Shown here piece after piece: positions 6,151 through 13,550 of a stretch of 27,666 nt of DNA (the first letter of the stretch is position 1; each line of letters opens with the position of its first letter). Position numbers and translations under genes: made by a program. The DNA lies in IMG/VR virus record IMGVR_UViG_3300024265_000179, positions 1 to 27,666 of that record; one strand, given 5' to 3'. This DNA is from a virus. The notes beneath the pieces are model-generated. The model was not told the origin of the DNA. It was given only the letters and a program-made list of their open reading frames with translations, and made no database searches.

Positions 6151-6202
6151 GATTTTTATTTTAAATTTACATATCAAACTTTTATTATCTTGTGTACATT
6201 AT

Positions 6203-6415
6203 TCACCCTTTTTGTATAGGTTGTATTTCATAAATATCATAATTTTTAGTATCATATCCATATTGTAACATAACTTCGAATGCTTTAGCAAGTTCTTCAG
6301 GTGCAGTTTTTAAGTCATCTACTTGTACAATTAATCCTGGTATACTTTCTAAATATACACACCATGTATTATTATCATCTTTAATACAAATCATTTTAAA
6401 ATCTTCTTTTTTCAT
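6203..6415 (-). CDS. Small HicB-like fold protein
   Basis: The product (70 aa) has the pattern NTWCVYLESIPGLIVQV followed by an acidic, Ala-rich helix (APEELAKAFEVML). This resembles the HicB/DUF1902 partial RNase-H-like fold ('W.v.…iPGl…eA…l'). No HicA partner is adjacent, so a toxin-antitoxin role is not supported. It is the first gene after the large structured region at 6436-6808. The family call is tentative. Confidence 0.45.
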   Translation of the reverse strand: MKKEDFKMICIKDDNNTWCVYLESIPGLIVQVDDLKTAPEELAKAFEVMLQYGYDTKNYDIYEIQPIQKG

Positions 6416-6435
6416 TTTTCTTAGTTTTAGTTATT

Positions 6436-6808
6436 AAACAAAAGCAACTTTTCTTCTCTACTCACTATAGAAAATTAACTACTAAATAATATTAATAGTT
6501 CAGAGAATTAACTTTGCCTACTCACTTCATTTAAGAAGTTGCCAATCATTACCTGGCATTTACAAAACATTTTAGCATTAAATATGTTGTGAGTGCTTAT
6601 AAAGACAAAAGTTGCCAAAGTCAAATATAAGGCTATGCTAAAATTATTAATTCTCACGCAATGTTTTGTACCTTTTTTGATGTTTATGATCCGGTCTGAA
6701 ATCATATGACTGCGTTTATATGTACGATTGCGATTAAGAAAAACAAAGCCGAAAGCGAACACGCAATCATAATTCTCGGTAGATTCGAAGCCTACCTTCA
6801 TTCGGCTT
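6436..6808 (-). ncRNA. Large structured RNA region (leader or stand-alone RNA C)
   Basis: No credible gene occupies this stretch; the ORF at 6508-6801 is doubtful. Minus-strand reading starts with CAAAGCCGAA (6810-6801), which pairs perfectly with TTCGGCTTTG (6753-6744) and is followed by TTTTTCTT. Inside this first domain GGTAG/CTACC (6778-6782/6792-6796) encloses a TTCGAAT loop. Further on, 6561-6578 is complementary to 6635-6643 plus 6660-6670, an 18-nt helix with a 16-nt side insertion. GCAACTTTT (6444-6452) is complementary to 6607-6615, and ACTCAC repeats (6461, 6519) to GTGAGT near 6590. So many long complementary pairs point to an RNA of ~370 nt, or a ~70-nt RNA plus a structured leader for 6203-6415. 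Confidence 0.5.
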
Positions 6809-6810
6809 TG

Positions 6811-6841
6811 CTAAGATACAAAAATATTTTTAATTATCAAA
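6811..6841 (-). promoter_or_regulatory. Promoter of structured RNA C
   Basis: On the minus strand TTTG (6841-6838), 19 bases, TATCTTAG (6818-6811); one mismatch to TAnnTTTG. A start ~7 bases on falls at or near the first bases of the closing helix (6810-6801). Confidence 0.5.
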
Positions 6842-6872
6842 GAACTTATGCTTTTATTATAATTATCTAAAA

Positions 6873-7049
6873 TTATTTTCTAAAATTCCATGGTTGGTTC
6901 GGATCATCAACGTCATATGGAGGTTTTTTATAAAATTTTATTTTAAATCCAATCGTAGGAAATGGTAAAAAATAAAGGGTTCGATTATCCCTATCTAAAT
7001 AAAATCCGATCCAAAAATCATACCATGCAAATATTAATTTTACTTTCAT
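6873..7049 (-). CDS. Small phage protein with WYDFWIGFY motif (58 aa)
   Basis: ATG 7049 gives MKVKLIFAWYDFWIGFYLD…, then a TLYFLPFPTIGFKIKF strand pair and a Pro/Asp-rich tail ending PWNFRK. The 'WYDFWxGxYxDRxxRxLYxxPxP' pattern is one I associate with a widespread small phage protein of unknown function. Evidence for coding: aromatic-rich conserved motif and full-length frame. Confidence 0.6.
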   Translation of the reverse strand: MKVKLIFAWYDFWIGFYLDRDNRTLYFLPFPTIGFKIKFYKKPPYDVDDPNQPWNFRK

Positions 7050-7092
7050 AAGTACATCTGTTTATTTAATGTAATATCAAATTGAAGGCTAG

Positions 7093-7323
7093 TTAAGATT
7101 CTTCTTCTGCTTCAGCTTCATAAATAATTCCATACCAGAAATTACCCTCCATCATTTTTTCATAAATTCCCCATTCTTCAATTTCGTAGCCTATTGTGCT
7201 AGTAGTTTTAATCTGTAAATCGCATTCTTCATATGCTTTTTTTATTGCTTCTTCTTCTGTATTTGCCTCTACATCAATTAAAACCCTAGCATTAAGGGGT
7301 AGTTCTACATAATATTTTTTCAT
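7093..7323 (-). CDS. Small hypothetical protein with VEAxTEEEAIKKA motif (76 aa)
   Basis: The N-terminal half (MKKYYVELPLNARVLIDVEANTEEEAIKKAYE) is a strand followed by an acidic helix, a layout shared by PcfM/DpnD-like and other small phage proteins. The C-terminus is Glu-rich. The function is unknown. It lies downstream of the methyltransferase gene. Confidence 0.55.
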   Translation of the reverse strand: MKKYYVELPLNARVLIDVEANTEEEAIKKAYEECDLQIKTTSTIGYEIEEWGIYEKMMEGNFWYGIIYEAEAEEES

Positions 7324-7356
7324 AACATCTATTTTAAGTGAATTATATTTAGTTAA

Positions 7357-8334
7357 TTAAGACTTAAATAATTGTTTTTGTGAATCTTTATATTTATTTT
7401 CAGTCTTTTTTAAAGTTCTTGCAGCCTGTTTAAAATAGCTTTCTTTAAGTTCTATTCCTATTCCTTTGCGTCCCATAGAAACAGCGCCATGGACTTCAGA
7501 TCCAATACCCATAAATGGAGTTAAAACTGTATCGCCGATATTAGAATATAAGATAATTGAACGTTCTATAATATCCAAATGTAACGGGCAAACATGCCTT
7601 TCGTCGTCTTCATCCCTTCCTTCTTTGTATTCTAACATTCTTTTAGCATTAATGTCTCGCCAATCGCTAGACGCATATCTTCTCCAAATCCACTGGCTTA
7701 ATCTATTTGTCTTGTCATCTTTATAATTAATATATTTATTATGCAAATATTCGTATTCTTTTTTATCAATATCTGAAAATAAATCAAAATCTCCTATATA
7801 CCTAGTTAAACCAACTGGATGTTGTATCGGTTCTGTATTTTCGCCTTTTTTCTTGAAAAATAAAACATAATCAGCTAATGCGCCTCTTGTTTTACTTGAA
7901 TCAGCTATTAATTGACCATGCATTAATTTACGATCTCTTGACCTTATTGCAACTCTTAATGGTTCTTTCCATATGTTTTTCCTATCCCAGTAAACAAAAC
8001 CATTATTTTGATGTAATCTTATAATATCTCCTGGAAAGTCTTTCAAACCATTTTGAGCATTGCCTGGAATATCCATACAATGAACAGCAACTAAGCGTCC
8101 AGGCATTAATATTCGTTCAACTTCTTTTATTATAAAAGTATAATGTTTTAAGAATTCATTATAATTTACATTGTTTCCTAAATCATGAATTGAACTTGAA
8201 TAAACATATAAATCATCAAAAGGCGGTGAATAAATTACAAAACCAGTTTTATTGCTTGGGAACTCTTGTAATTTTTGACAACTATCACCTTGATAGATTG
8301 CATATTCATCTGTAATTATTTCTTTTAAATCCAT
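7357..8334 (-). CDS. DNA methyltransferase (N4-cytosine/N6-adenine, beta-type motif order)
   Basis: The catalytic motif IV is YSPPF at residues 35-39, near the N-terminus; SPPF is typical of N4-cytosine DNA methyltransferases. The SAM-binding motif I is near the C-terminus (TPFMGIGSEV, about residue 270), followed by GIGIEL. This order (catalytic first, SAM motif last) is that of the beta class. The usual DPFxGxG has Thr in place of Asp here, which is unusual. The protein would methylate phage DNA, possibly to escape host restriction; no cognate endonuclease is recognised nearby. The gene overlaps the SNF2-like helicase by 10 bases, a pairing often seen in phage genomes. Confidence 0.85.
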   Translation of the reverse strand: MDLKEIITDEYAIYQGDSCQKLQEFPSNKTGFVIYSPPFDDLYVYSSSIHDLGNNVNYNEFLKHYTFIIKEVERILMPGRLVAVHCMDIPGNAQNGLKDFPGDIIRLHQNNGFVYWDRKNIWKEPLRVAIRSRDRKLMHGQLIADSSKTRGALADYVLFFKKKGENTEPIQHPVGLTRYIGDFDLFSDIDKKEYEYLHNKYINYKDDKTNRLSQWIWRRYASSDWRDINAKRMLEYKEGRDEDDERHVCPLHLDIIERSIILYSNIGDTVLTPFMGIGSEVHGAVSMGRKGIGIELKESYFKQAARTLKKTENKYKDSQKQLFKS

Positions 8335-9677
8335 TCCGGTAAAGTTATTTTTTGGTTAATACTTTCAATTGCTTGTATATTTAATTCATTACCCATATGT
8401 TCAACTAATTTTGTAAACATATTATTTGCTTGTTTTACTTTACGTTTATAATTTTGGTAAACTCCAAGTTCGCCTTCTGTTGTAACCATATCAATATAAA
8501 CTTTTCTTTTTTGCCCAAATCTGTAAAATCTTCTTACAGCCTGATAATATTGTTCATAAGAATGTGAAGGATAAAAAACAGCATGGTTACAATGCTGCCA
8601 GTTCAATCCCCATGCTCCAATTTTTGGTTTAGTTATTAGTTTTTTAATTTCACCTGAACTAAAAGCAATTAATTTTTCTTCTTTACTTTCTAAAGAGTCC
8701 GAACCGCTAATTTGAACAGCTTCAGGAATGAGTTGGTTTAAATAATCAGTTTCATAATTATAATGACCCCAAATAACAGAAAAATCATGCCCTTCGATTA
8801 ATTCAGCTACTTTTTCAGAACGTTCTTTTAAGGTGCTTTTTCTTTCTTCTCTTTGTTCTCTTAATGTTTTGGCCGGTCTAATAAATAATTGTCCTGGTAG
8901 CGGTTTGGTTACTTCTAAAATATGGTCTTTTTCAATAAGTTCCGGAAGTATAAAATTTTCATCAGAAAACCCAAAATCAGAAGGCTTTCTCATGGCTCTT
9001 GACCAACTTGCAACCCAACGCCAAAAATCGTTAACTGCATGTGCTTTTAATTCCCATTTTGATTTTGACCATTGGGGGTTTTTATCATTTGATGTATCTC
9101 TAAAAAATTGAGTTAACATATCCATATAAGCAAGTTCCCCTAGAGCTTCTGAGCTTGTTCCTAATTCAATATAATCATTCGGGCTGGGTGTTGCTGTCCA
9201 TAAGCTGCGATACGGCATTTTAGCCATAAATTGAACAACCATTTTTTTTGTTTTACCAACGCTGTTTTTAATTGCGGAACTTTCATCTAACACACAACCA
9301 ATATAATCATTAGAATCAAATTTTTCAATTTGTTGGTAATTTGTAATAGTAATTTTCCCTTTCGGTTTACCGTCTCTTGACCTCTTTAATTCAATACCAA
9401 ACTTTTCACCTTCTTTAATTGTTTGTTGTGAAACTGCTAATGGCGCAAATATTAAAACATTTTTGTTAGTTTTTTCAACAATATTTTGAGCCCAAACTAA
9501 TTCCATTATAGTTTTCCCTGTTCCGGTGTCTGAAAATATACCGGAACGACCTTTATTTAAACTCCATTCCGTTAAATATTTTTGAAAGTCAAACAAATAA
9601 TCAGGCATAAATAATGGTTTGAACCCAAAAAGCCCAGATAATTGTTTTTTCTTTTCTAAAAATGTTTCGTAATTCAT
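8325..9677 (-). CDS. SNF2-like DEAD/DEAH-box helicase
   Basis: The 450-residue product has helicase superfamily 2 motifs: Walker A SDTGTGKT (49-56), a strand LIFAPLAV (motif Ia), LDESSAIK (130-137, a DExx box with DESS), TATPSP (161-166, motif III) and a C-terminal motif VI QAVRRFYRFGQKR (about 385-397). The RxxRxGQ-type motif VI is typical of SNF2-like phage helicases. It probably acts on double-stranded DNA during replication, recombination or modification. It overlaps the methyltransferase start, so the two are probably made together. A promoter-like pair lies just before its start (9682-9713), giving a near-leaderless transcript. Confidence 0.85.
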   Translation of the reverse strand: MNYETFLEKKKQLSGLFGFKPLFMPDYLFDFQKYLTEWSLNKGRSGIFSDTGTGKTIMELVWAQNIVEKTNKNVLIFAPLAVSQQTIKEGEKFGIELKRSRDGKPKGKITITNYQQIEKFDSNDYIGCVLDESSAIKNSVGKTKKMVVQFMAKMPYRSLWTATPSPNDYIELGTSSEALGELAYMDMLTQFFRDTSNDKNPQWSKSKWELKAHAVNDFWRWVASWSRAMRKPSDFGFSDENFILPELIEKDHILEVTKPLPGQLFIRPAKTLREQREERKSTLKERSEKVAELIEGHDFSVIWGHYNYETDYLNQLIPEAVQISGSDSLESKEEKLIAFSSGEIKKLITKPKIGAWGLNWQHCNHAVFYPSHSYEQYYQAVRRFYRFGQKRKVYIDMVTTEGELGVYQNYKRKVKQANNMFTKLVEHMGNELNIQAIESINQKITLPEWI

Positions 9678-9681
9678 ACCA

Positions 9682-9713
9682 CAATATTAAAATATACTAA
9701 TTTAATTTACAAA
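9682..9713 (-). promoter_or_regulatory. Possible internal promoter before the helicase gene
   Basis: On the minus strand TTTG (9713-9710), 20 bases, TAATATTG (9689-9682). The start would fall at about the helicase ATG (9677). One mismatch to the TAnnTTTG pattern. The 74-base gap before the helicase holds only a 14-codon ORF. Confidence 0.4.
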
Positions 9714-9751
9714 TTATTTAGTCCGATATATAACGGTGCTTGCGAAGACAT

Positions 9752-10165
9752 TTATTTTAGGTTAATTTCAAAATTCTTTTCTTTTGCAAGCCTACGGTTC
9801 TCTTTCCGGTAATGCTTAATCAGTTCGGTTAATTCAGGTTCAGTAAATTTCATGGTTGTATTTTTTAACATTTCAAGTTCATCAACTGCCGCTATTCCAT
9901 GTTTTTGAATCATTCTTTCTCTATATAATATCATATCGTCTTTATTGTTGCATCCTTTATGCCCGGCATTTACATTCATTTCGTTCCATGTAGTAGCCTT
10001 ATGCCCACGTTTATTATAATGGCAAGCAACCGCATTTAAACAGTGCAGGGGCGCACCACAATAACAACAAACACCATTACCATAATCATCTGTTTGCATC
10101 ATTCTTTGATGCTGTGAAAAAACATCATGTAATAATTCTACTTTTATTTTAAATTCTTTGCTCAT
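9752..10165 (-). CDS. ninG: NinG/Rap family recombination protein
   Basis: The central part matches the lambda NinG (Rap) family: CCYCGAP (33-39) and HCLNAVACHY (41-50) give a Cys/His metal site. Next come RGHKATTWNEMNVN (53-66; family 'RxxxxxRxdExNv') and GCNNKDD with a later YRERMIQKHG (81-90). The family is linked to branched-DNA processing in lambda-type recombination. Length (137 aa) is a little short for lambda NinG (~200) but complete for the domain. The neighbours (YqaJ nuclease, OB-like protein) support a recombination module. Confidence 0.8.
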   Translation of the reverse strand: MSKEFKIKVELLHDVFSQHQRMMQTDDYGNGVCCYCGAPLHCLNAVACHYNKRGHKATTWNEMNVNAGHKGCNNKDDMILYRERMIQKHGIAAVDELEMLKNTTMKFTEPELTELIKHYRKENRRLAKEKNFEINLK

Positions 10166-10320
10166 TTTAAATAAAGTGTTATGCTTTTCATCGGTAATTT
10201 CTTGGTAAACGGGATGCCCTTTTTATTCCAAACCTTTTGCATTTTACGATTTGATTCGAATCTTACCACTTCGCCTTTTTTGATTAGTTTTATTACTTTC
10301 TTTTTATCTGATTTATTCAT
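10162..10320 (-). CDS. Small basic protein (52 aa)
   Basis: ATG 10320 overlaps the stop of the YopX gene (CTATGA) and the TGA overlaps the NinG start (ATGA), so it fits exactly between them. The product is basic (MNKSDKKKVIKLIKKGEVVRF) with FESNRKMQKVW and no recognised domain. A nucleic-acid contact role is possible. Confidence 0.6.
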   Translation of the reverse strand: MNKSDKKKVIKLIKKGEVVRFESNRKMQKVWNKKGIPFTKKLPMKSITLYLK

Positions 10321-10736
10321 AGTTTAAAATTACTTTCATGAATATTCCCGACAATTGTAAATGGTTTTTGTAATGAATTAAATTGCATAAAATTTTGCCA
10401 ACTCATTTTTTTACCCTTCCAATAAAAGCAAAAACAAGAAACCTCATCATTAAATTTTATTAACCAGAGCCTCCCAACATTATCTTCAACCCAATCACCT
10501 TCATAAATTTCTTTGTCGTTTTTATCTTTTAGCCCGGTGAATTGCATTAAATGATTATTTTTTAAATCTTCTGGGTAAGTTGAATCATGCTTATAAATAG
10601 TGTGTCCATCCAGTCTATCATAAATAGCCCAATCAACAGCATTTTCAGCATTAAAAAATGAGATATAAACGCCCTCTTTAATATAAATCATTTCATTATT
10701 AACCCAAACCCGATATTTTATTTTTCTATTTTTCAT
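10317..10736 (-). CDS. YopX family protein
   Basis: The product starts with KIKYRVWVNNEMIY and contains LMQFTGLKDKNDKEIYEGDWV (about 83-103) and a C-terminal FTIVGNIHES, the three signatures of the YopX family (Pfam PF09643), found in Bacillus and Bacteroidota phages and prophages. The function is unknown; the family is a small beta-barrel. Length 139 residues is typical. Confidence 0.9.
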   Translation of the reverse strand: MKNRKIKYRVWVNNEMIYIKEGVYISFFNAENAVDWAIYDRLDGHTIYKHDSTYPEDLKNNHLMQFTGLKDKNDKEIYEGDWVEDNVGRLWLIKFNDEVSCFCFYWKGKKMSWQNFMQFNSLQKPFTIVGNIHESNFKL

Positions 10737-10740
10737 TACA

Positions 10741-11226
10741 TTATAGTTTAATCAAAAATTTCATATATTCTTGCTCAATTGTTTCAATAATATCGTCATA
10801 TTGAGTACCTTTAAAGAACTTACCAATTACATTTTCATAGATGTATGGTAATTGTTCTTTGATATATTCTTTAAATCTTGGATCTGTCATATTCGAAAAA
10901 GAAATGCTTTCATATTGAACCATTTTCGTACCGTCTTGAAATGAATAAAGTACTTTATATTGACCTTTTAAGTGCTTTAACCATAGATAAAATTTCCCTG
11001 AAGATACTACATTTGTAAATTCTTTCGGCAAATAATCATATATGAAGTTAAGCAAACTAAACCAGGCACGGTGAAAATTAATATCCCTTGGTGTGATTTC
11101 TTTGAAACAAAGCATATCATTAGATTTTGTTTGTTCGTTTAATTCCACTGCCTTTTCATTATATGGAACAAAACCGTTTGCAACATTTACAACTTCAATT
11201 ATATTTTCGTAATCGGTGTCTTTCAT
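10741..11226 (-). CDS. DUF1367-like phage protein
   Basis: The middle contains TPRDINFHRAWFSLLNFIYDYLP, resembling the 'R.i.fHrkfFalln.a.d' core of DUF1367 phage proteins. The rest has SFSNMTDPRFKEYIKEQLPYIYENVIG-type helical segments. DUF1367 members sit in replication/recombination regions of lambdoid phages and have no proven activity. It overlaps the short broken ORF upstream (ATGA). Confidence 0.6.
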   Translation of the reverse strand: MKDTDYENIIEVVNVANGFVPYNEKAVELNEQTKSNDMLCFKEITPRDINFHRAWFSLLNFIYDYLPKEFTNVVSSGKFYLWLKHLKGQYKVLYSFQDGTKMVQYESISFSNMTDPRFKEYIKEQLPYIYENVIGKFFKGTQYDDIIETIEQEYMKFLIKL

Positions 11227-11324
11227 GTGAACTTATCTTTAATCCAATTAATTACAAAATATCCTACAATAGTAAGAAACGCAATTACAGCTATTTAGAT
11301 TAGTATTATTAATATTGGGTTCAT
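11223..11324 (-). pseudogene. Tiny membrane peptide interrupted by an in-frame TAA
   Basis: ATG 11324 begins MNPILIILI, then TAA, then the same frame continues with a hydrophobic helix (IAVIAFLTIVGYFVINWI, then KDKFT) ending in TGA that overlaps the next ATG (ATGA). The spacing to the upstream stop and downstream start is that of a real gene. So the 33-codon gene has probably been broken by a point mutation, or the base call is wrong, or translation restarts at an ATA/ATT codon after the stop. Confidence 0.5.
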
Positions 11325-11325
11325 T

Positions 11326-11616
11326 TCATTGTTTTTTTAGCCATTGCATGAATCCTTTAAAAGTTGGGTCGTTATCAATTATTATTGTATCCGTTTGTTG
11401 TTTAAATCCAATCCGATCCCAATAATAGTAAGTATTTATATATATGCTATCATTCTGTAACTCCTTTTCGTAGAGGTCGTAATAAGATAACAGCCAAAAA
11501 GTGAAATGGTTATTTAGATAAGCTCTATTTTTAGCATGAGTAAAATAAATAGAATCTGCATGATTTTGCGAATACCCAACACTAGCAAAGAATAATAGTA
11601 TTAATATTGTTTTCAT
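11326..11616 (-). CDS. Small exported protein with signal peptide
   Basis: MKTILILLFFASVGYSQ is a clear signal peptide (cleavage near residue 17). The mature ~80 residues are rich in Tyr, Trp and Phe (FWLLSYYDLYEKEL, YYYWDRIGF) with no recognised domain. It lies among replication genes expressed leftward, where exported products are unexpected; superinfection exclusion or envelope change is a reasonable guess, not shown by the sequence. Confidence 0.6.
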   Translation of the reverse strand: MKTILILLFFASVGYSQNHADSIYFTHAKNRAYLNNHFTFWLLSYYDLYEKELQNDSIYINTYYYWDRIGFKQQTDTIIIDNDPTFKGFMQWLKKQ

Positions 11617-11620
11617 AGTT

Positions 11621-12304
11621 CTAATTTATTAACCGGTTTAAATTTTTCTTTAATTTGACTTTGGTAAATTTTTCAAGCTCACTTATTAATTCAAGTATCT
11701 TTTCTTTTGGTGGTTCTGGTAGATTATTATTCCCTGAATCTGCACCAATATTCACATAAACGGGTCTGATAAAATCTATCATTGAAATAAATTCTTGAAA
11801 ATCGAAATCTAATATTGGTTCAATAGTTACAGCTACCTTACAATATTCCAATGAATTTATAACACCTAAATATTTAGTTCTAGTTATTGGTTTAGGTGAA
11901 TTATCCATTATTTTATTATAATGTCTATTGGTTTCTATTGTCGTGCATAATATAGAATTTTTAGAAAATTGAAAAATATTTGCGTTTTCAGGATTTTTTG
12001 TTTGATAAAAGATTGTGCTTTCAAACTTATTATAGAAGTCAACTATTTTTTTTATTAATCCATATGGCACGTCATCAGCAAACAAATCATTACAAGTACA
12101 AACAAATATAACGTCCTTCTCCTTAAATTTCTTTTTAAATTCGCTTTCTACTAATCTCGGTTCTCCAGAATATTTTGCCTTTAATAAAGGAAATCTTTTT
12201 TTCAATCCTTTTACATAGCAATATGAACAATTATGCAAACACTCTCCGGCTAAAGGATTTGTTTTTTTCGTTACCCAGTCGTACATATTTGATTTATTTA
12301 ACAT
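11621..12304 (-). CDS. Radical SAM protein, phage Gp37/Gp68 (DUF5131)-like
   Basis: C22-x3-C26-x2-C29 (CLHNCSYCY) is the Fe4S4-binding motif of radical SAM enzymes, placed after YDWVTKKTNPLAG as in the phage Gp37/Gp68 family (DUF5131), whose members start with a similar W…NP…G…C segment. Later segments CTCNDLFAD, FYQTKNP and VTIEPILDF match the family's conserved blocks. The substrate is unknown; related proteins lie near DNA-modification or ParB-like genes in phages, and a DNA methyltransferase and a ParB-like gene are present here. The 227-residue length is typical. Confidence 0.75.
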   Translation of the reverse strand: MLNKSNMYDWVTKKTNPLAGECLHNCSYCYVKGLKKRFPLLKAKYSGEPRLVESEFKKKFKEKDVIFVCTCNDLFADDVPYGLIKKIVDFYNKFESTIFYQTKNPENANIFQFSKNSILCTTIETNRHYNKIMDNSPKPITRTKYLGVINSLEYCKVAVTIEPILDFDFQEFISMIDFIRPVYVNIGADSGNNNLPEPPKEKILELISELEKFTKVKLKKNLNRLIN

Positions 12305-12344
12305 AGTTATATTTTATTGTAAGTTACTAATTTTTAGTGTGATA

Positions 12345-12533
12345 TCAAAGTTTAAAATCGTCTTTCATGTTTCCGGTTATTTCCTGGATAAAAATATAAA
12401 ATCCCTTCATTGCTTCTTGAGCTTTGTCAAGATTATTAATGCAGTTATCCATTGTTTCTTCTAAAGTCTTTTCTTTAGGTTGCAACGGCTTTGTAATCTC
12501 TTCAAATACTGGGTGTAATTTTGAATTTTTCAT
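12345..12533 (-). CDS. Small hypothetical protein (62 aa)
   Basis: A short acidic/basic helical protein (LEETMDNCINNLDKAQEAMKG) beginning MKNSKLHPVFEEITKPL. It is unrecognised. It starts one base after the YqaJ nuclease gene, so it is probably in the same operon. Confidence 0.5.
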   Translation of the reverse strand: MKNSKLHPVFEEITKPLQPKEKTLEETMDNCINNLDKAQEAMKGFYIFIQEITGNMKDDFKL

Positions 12534-12534
12534 A

Positions 12535-13146
12535 TTAATTTATTTCATAATTATTATAAAATTCTAATTCTTTTTTTATAAGCTCAATAGTGCTTTCTAG
12601 ACGTTCTTTTATTTGTTCATGCATTTCTTTATCAGGAAGTACACGAATAATAAATGGTTTCATGTCTGGATAGTAACTCATGAAATCACACCATTTCAAG
12701 CTTGTGACAAACAACTGCCCTTGCACCTGCCATTTATATTCATTTGGTAATTTGTTAGCTTTAATATAACTTAAATGTGTTTTACGTAACGGGCATTTAA
12801 TTTCAAGCAACCCATTAAACATTATACCATCAGGACTAATTCCAATCCAATCTTCAAATCGAAAGTGGGGAGTTATAAACCCTATTTGGTCAACTTCTAT
12901 ATTATAAATAGATTCATATGCTTTGCGTGCCTCGGGTTCTAAATCAATGCCACGCTGCATTATTTCATTAGTATAAGTTTCTTCTTTTGTTTCGGTTATT
13001 ATTTCGCCGACAATATCAGAAATTAAGTCCTTATAACCTTTTGTGCTTTCACCCATCATTAGGGATGCAAAGCGCGTTCCTGTAATTTTACCACAACGCA
13101 AATCAAACCACGCATTGCTTTGTTGTTCTACATTATATGTTATCAT
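12535..13146 (-). CDS. YqaJ-type (lambda exonuclease-like) recombination nuclease
   Basis: The product (203 aa) has the YqaJ/lambda-exonuclease PD-(D/E)XK core. It starts with QQSNAWFDLRCGKITGTRFA (9-28), the family's 'R.g.iTaS.fa' segment. Glu70 follows in GIDLEPEAR, then GISPDG (102-107) with Asp106, and LEIKCP (114-119) with Glu115 and Lys117. Such enzymes degrade one strand of duplex DNA and work with a single-strand annealing or binding protein. The next gene downstream in the operon direction is small; the upstream gene (13143-13550) is OB-like and overlaps it by 4 bases, a likely partner. Confidence 0.9.
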   Translation of the reverse strand: MITYNVEQQSNAWFDLRCGKITGTRFASLMMGESTKGYKDLISDIVGEIITETKEETYTNEIMQRGIDLEPEARKAYESIYNIEVDQIGFITPHFRFEDWIGISPDGIMFNGLLEIKCPLRKTHLSYIKANKLPNEYKWQVQGQLFVTSLKWCDFMSYYPDMKPFIIRVLPDKEMHEQIKERLESTIELIKKELEFYNNYEIN

Positions 13147-13550
13147 TTTTCTATACTTTTATCTAAATCAACCATTAAGCTAAACATTTTTTTTGTATAA
13201 TCTGCTAAATCTTTTAATTCAATTTTACCGGCAACACACAAATCTTTTGAGTATGCCATTGCAAAACCAGCATAACGGCTTTGTTCTTTCTTGACAGCTC
13301 TTGAATAATTAGATTGACCTTGATTATAAATGGGCTTAATGATAAGATATTTTTCTCCACTTTCCCACTTTTTTTCAATCTCATTAAATTCAGCTTCTTT
13401 ATCTTTTACAAATTTAGCCTGATCTCTTTTTTTACTGGAATAATAACCCCACTTATCATTATAATAAACTTTGAATTGATAAAGCATGCTTTTATCATAA
13501 GTAGATGGATATTCTTTTTCAAATGCAACATCTGTAATTTGTGCTTTCAT
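13143..13550 (-). CDS. Possible single-stranded DNA-binding or annealing partner of YqaJ
   Basis: The N-terminal part has alternating strand-like stretches (LYQFKVYYNDKWGYYSS, KYLIIKPIYNQG) with aromatic and basic residues, as in OB-fold ssDNA-binding proteins. The C-terminal part (RYAGFAMAYSKDLCVAG) is helical and resembles the tail segment of some phage SSB-like proteins. It overlaps the YqaJ gene by 4 bases, where an annealing or SSB protein is common. I did not identify a specific family; the call is inference. Confidence 0.4.
   Translation of the reverse strand: MKAQITDVAFEKEYPSTYDKSMLYQFKVYYNDKWGYYSSKKRDQAKFVKDKEAEFNEIEKKWESGEKYLIIKPIYNQGQSNYSRAVKKEQSRYAGFAMAYSKDLCVAGKIELKDLADYTKKMFSLMVDLDKSIEK

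Noticed and set aside
6203-6415. HicAB toxin-antitoxin system
   Set aside because: Only a HicB-like fold is present; no HicA-like short basic partner is next to it.
6778-6800. tRNA T-arm-like GGTAG…TTCGAAT…CTACC in RNA C
   Set aside because: No acceptor stem, anticodon arm or CCA end could be fitted; the loop is 9 nt rather than 7.
6508-6801. 97-residue minus-strand ORF
   Set aside because: It begins inside a 10-bp closing hairpin and overlaps several long complementary pairs; the product is Cys/Phe-rich without a domain. It could still be real, so it is left as doubtful within RNA C.
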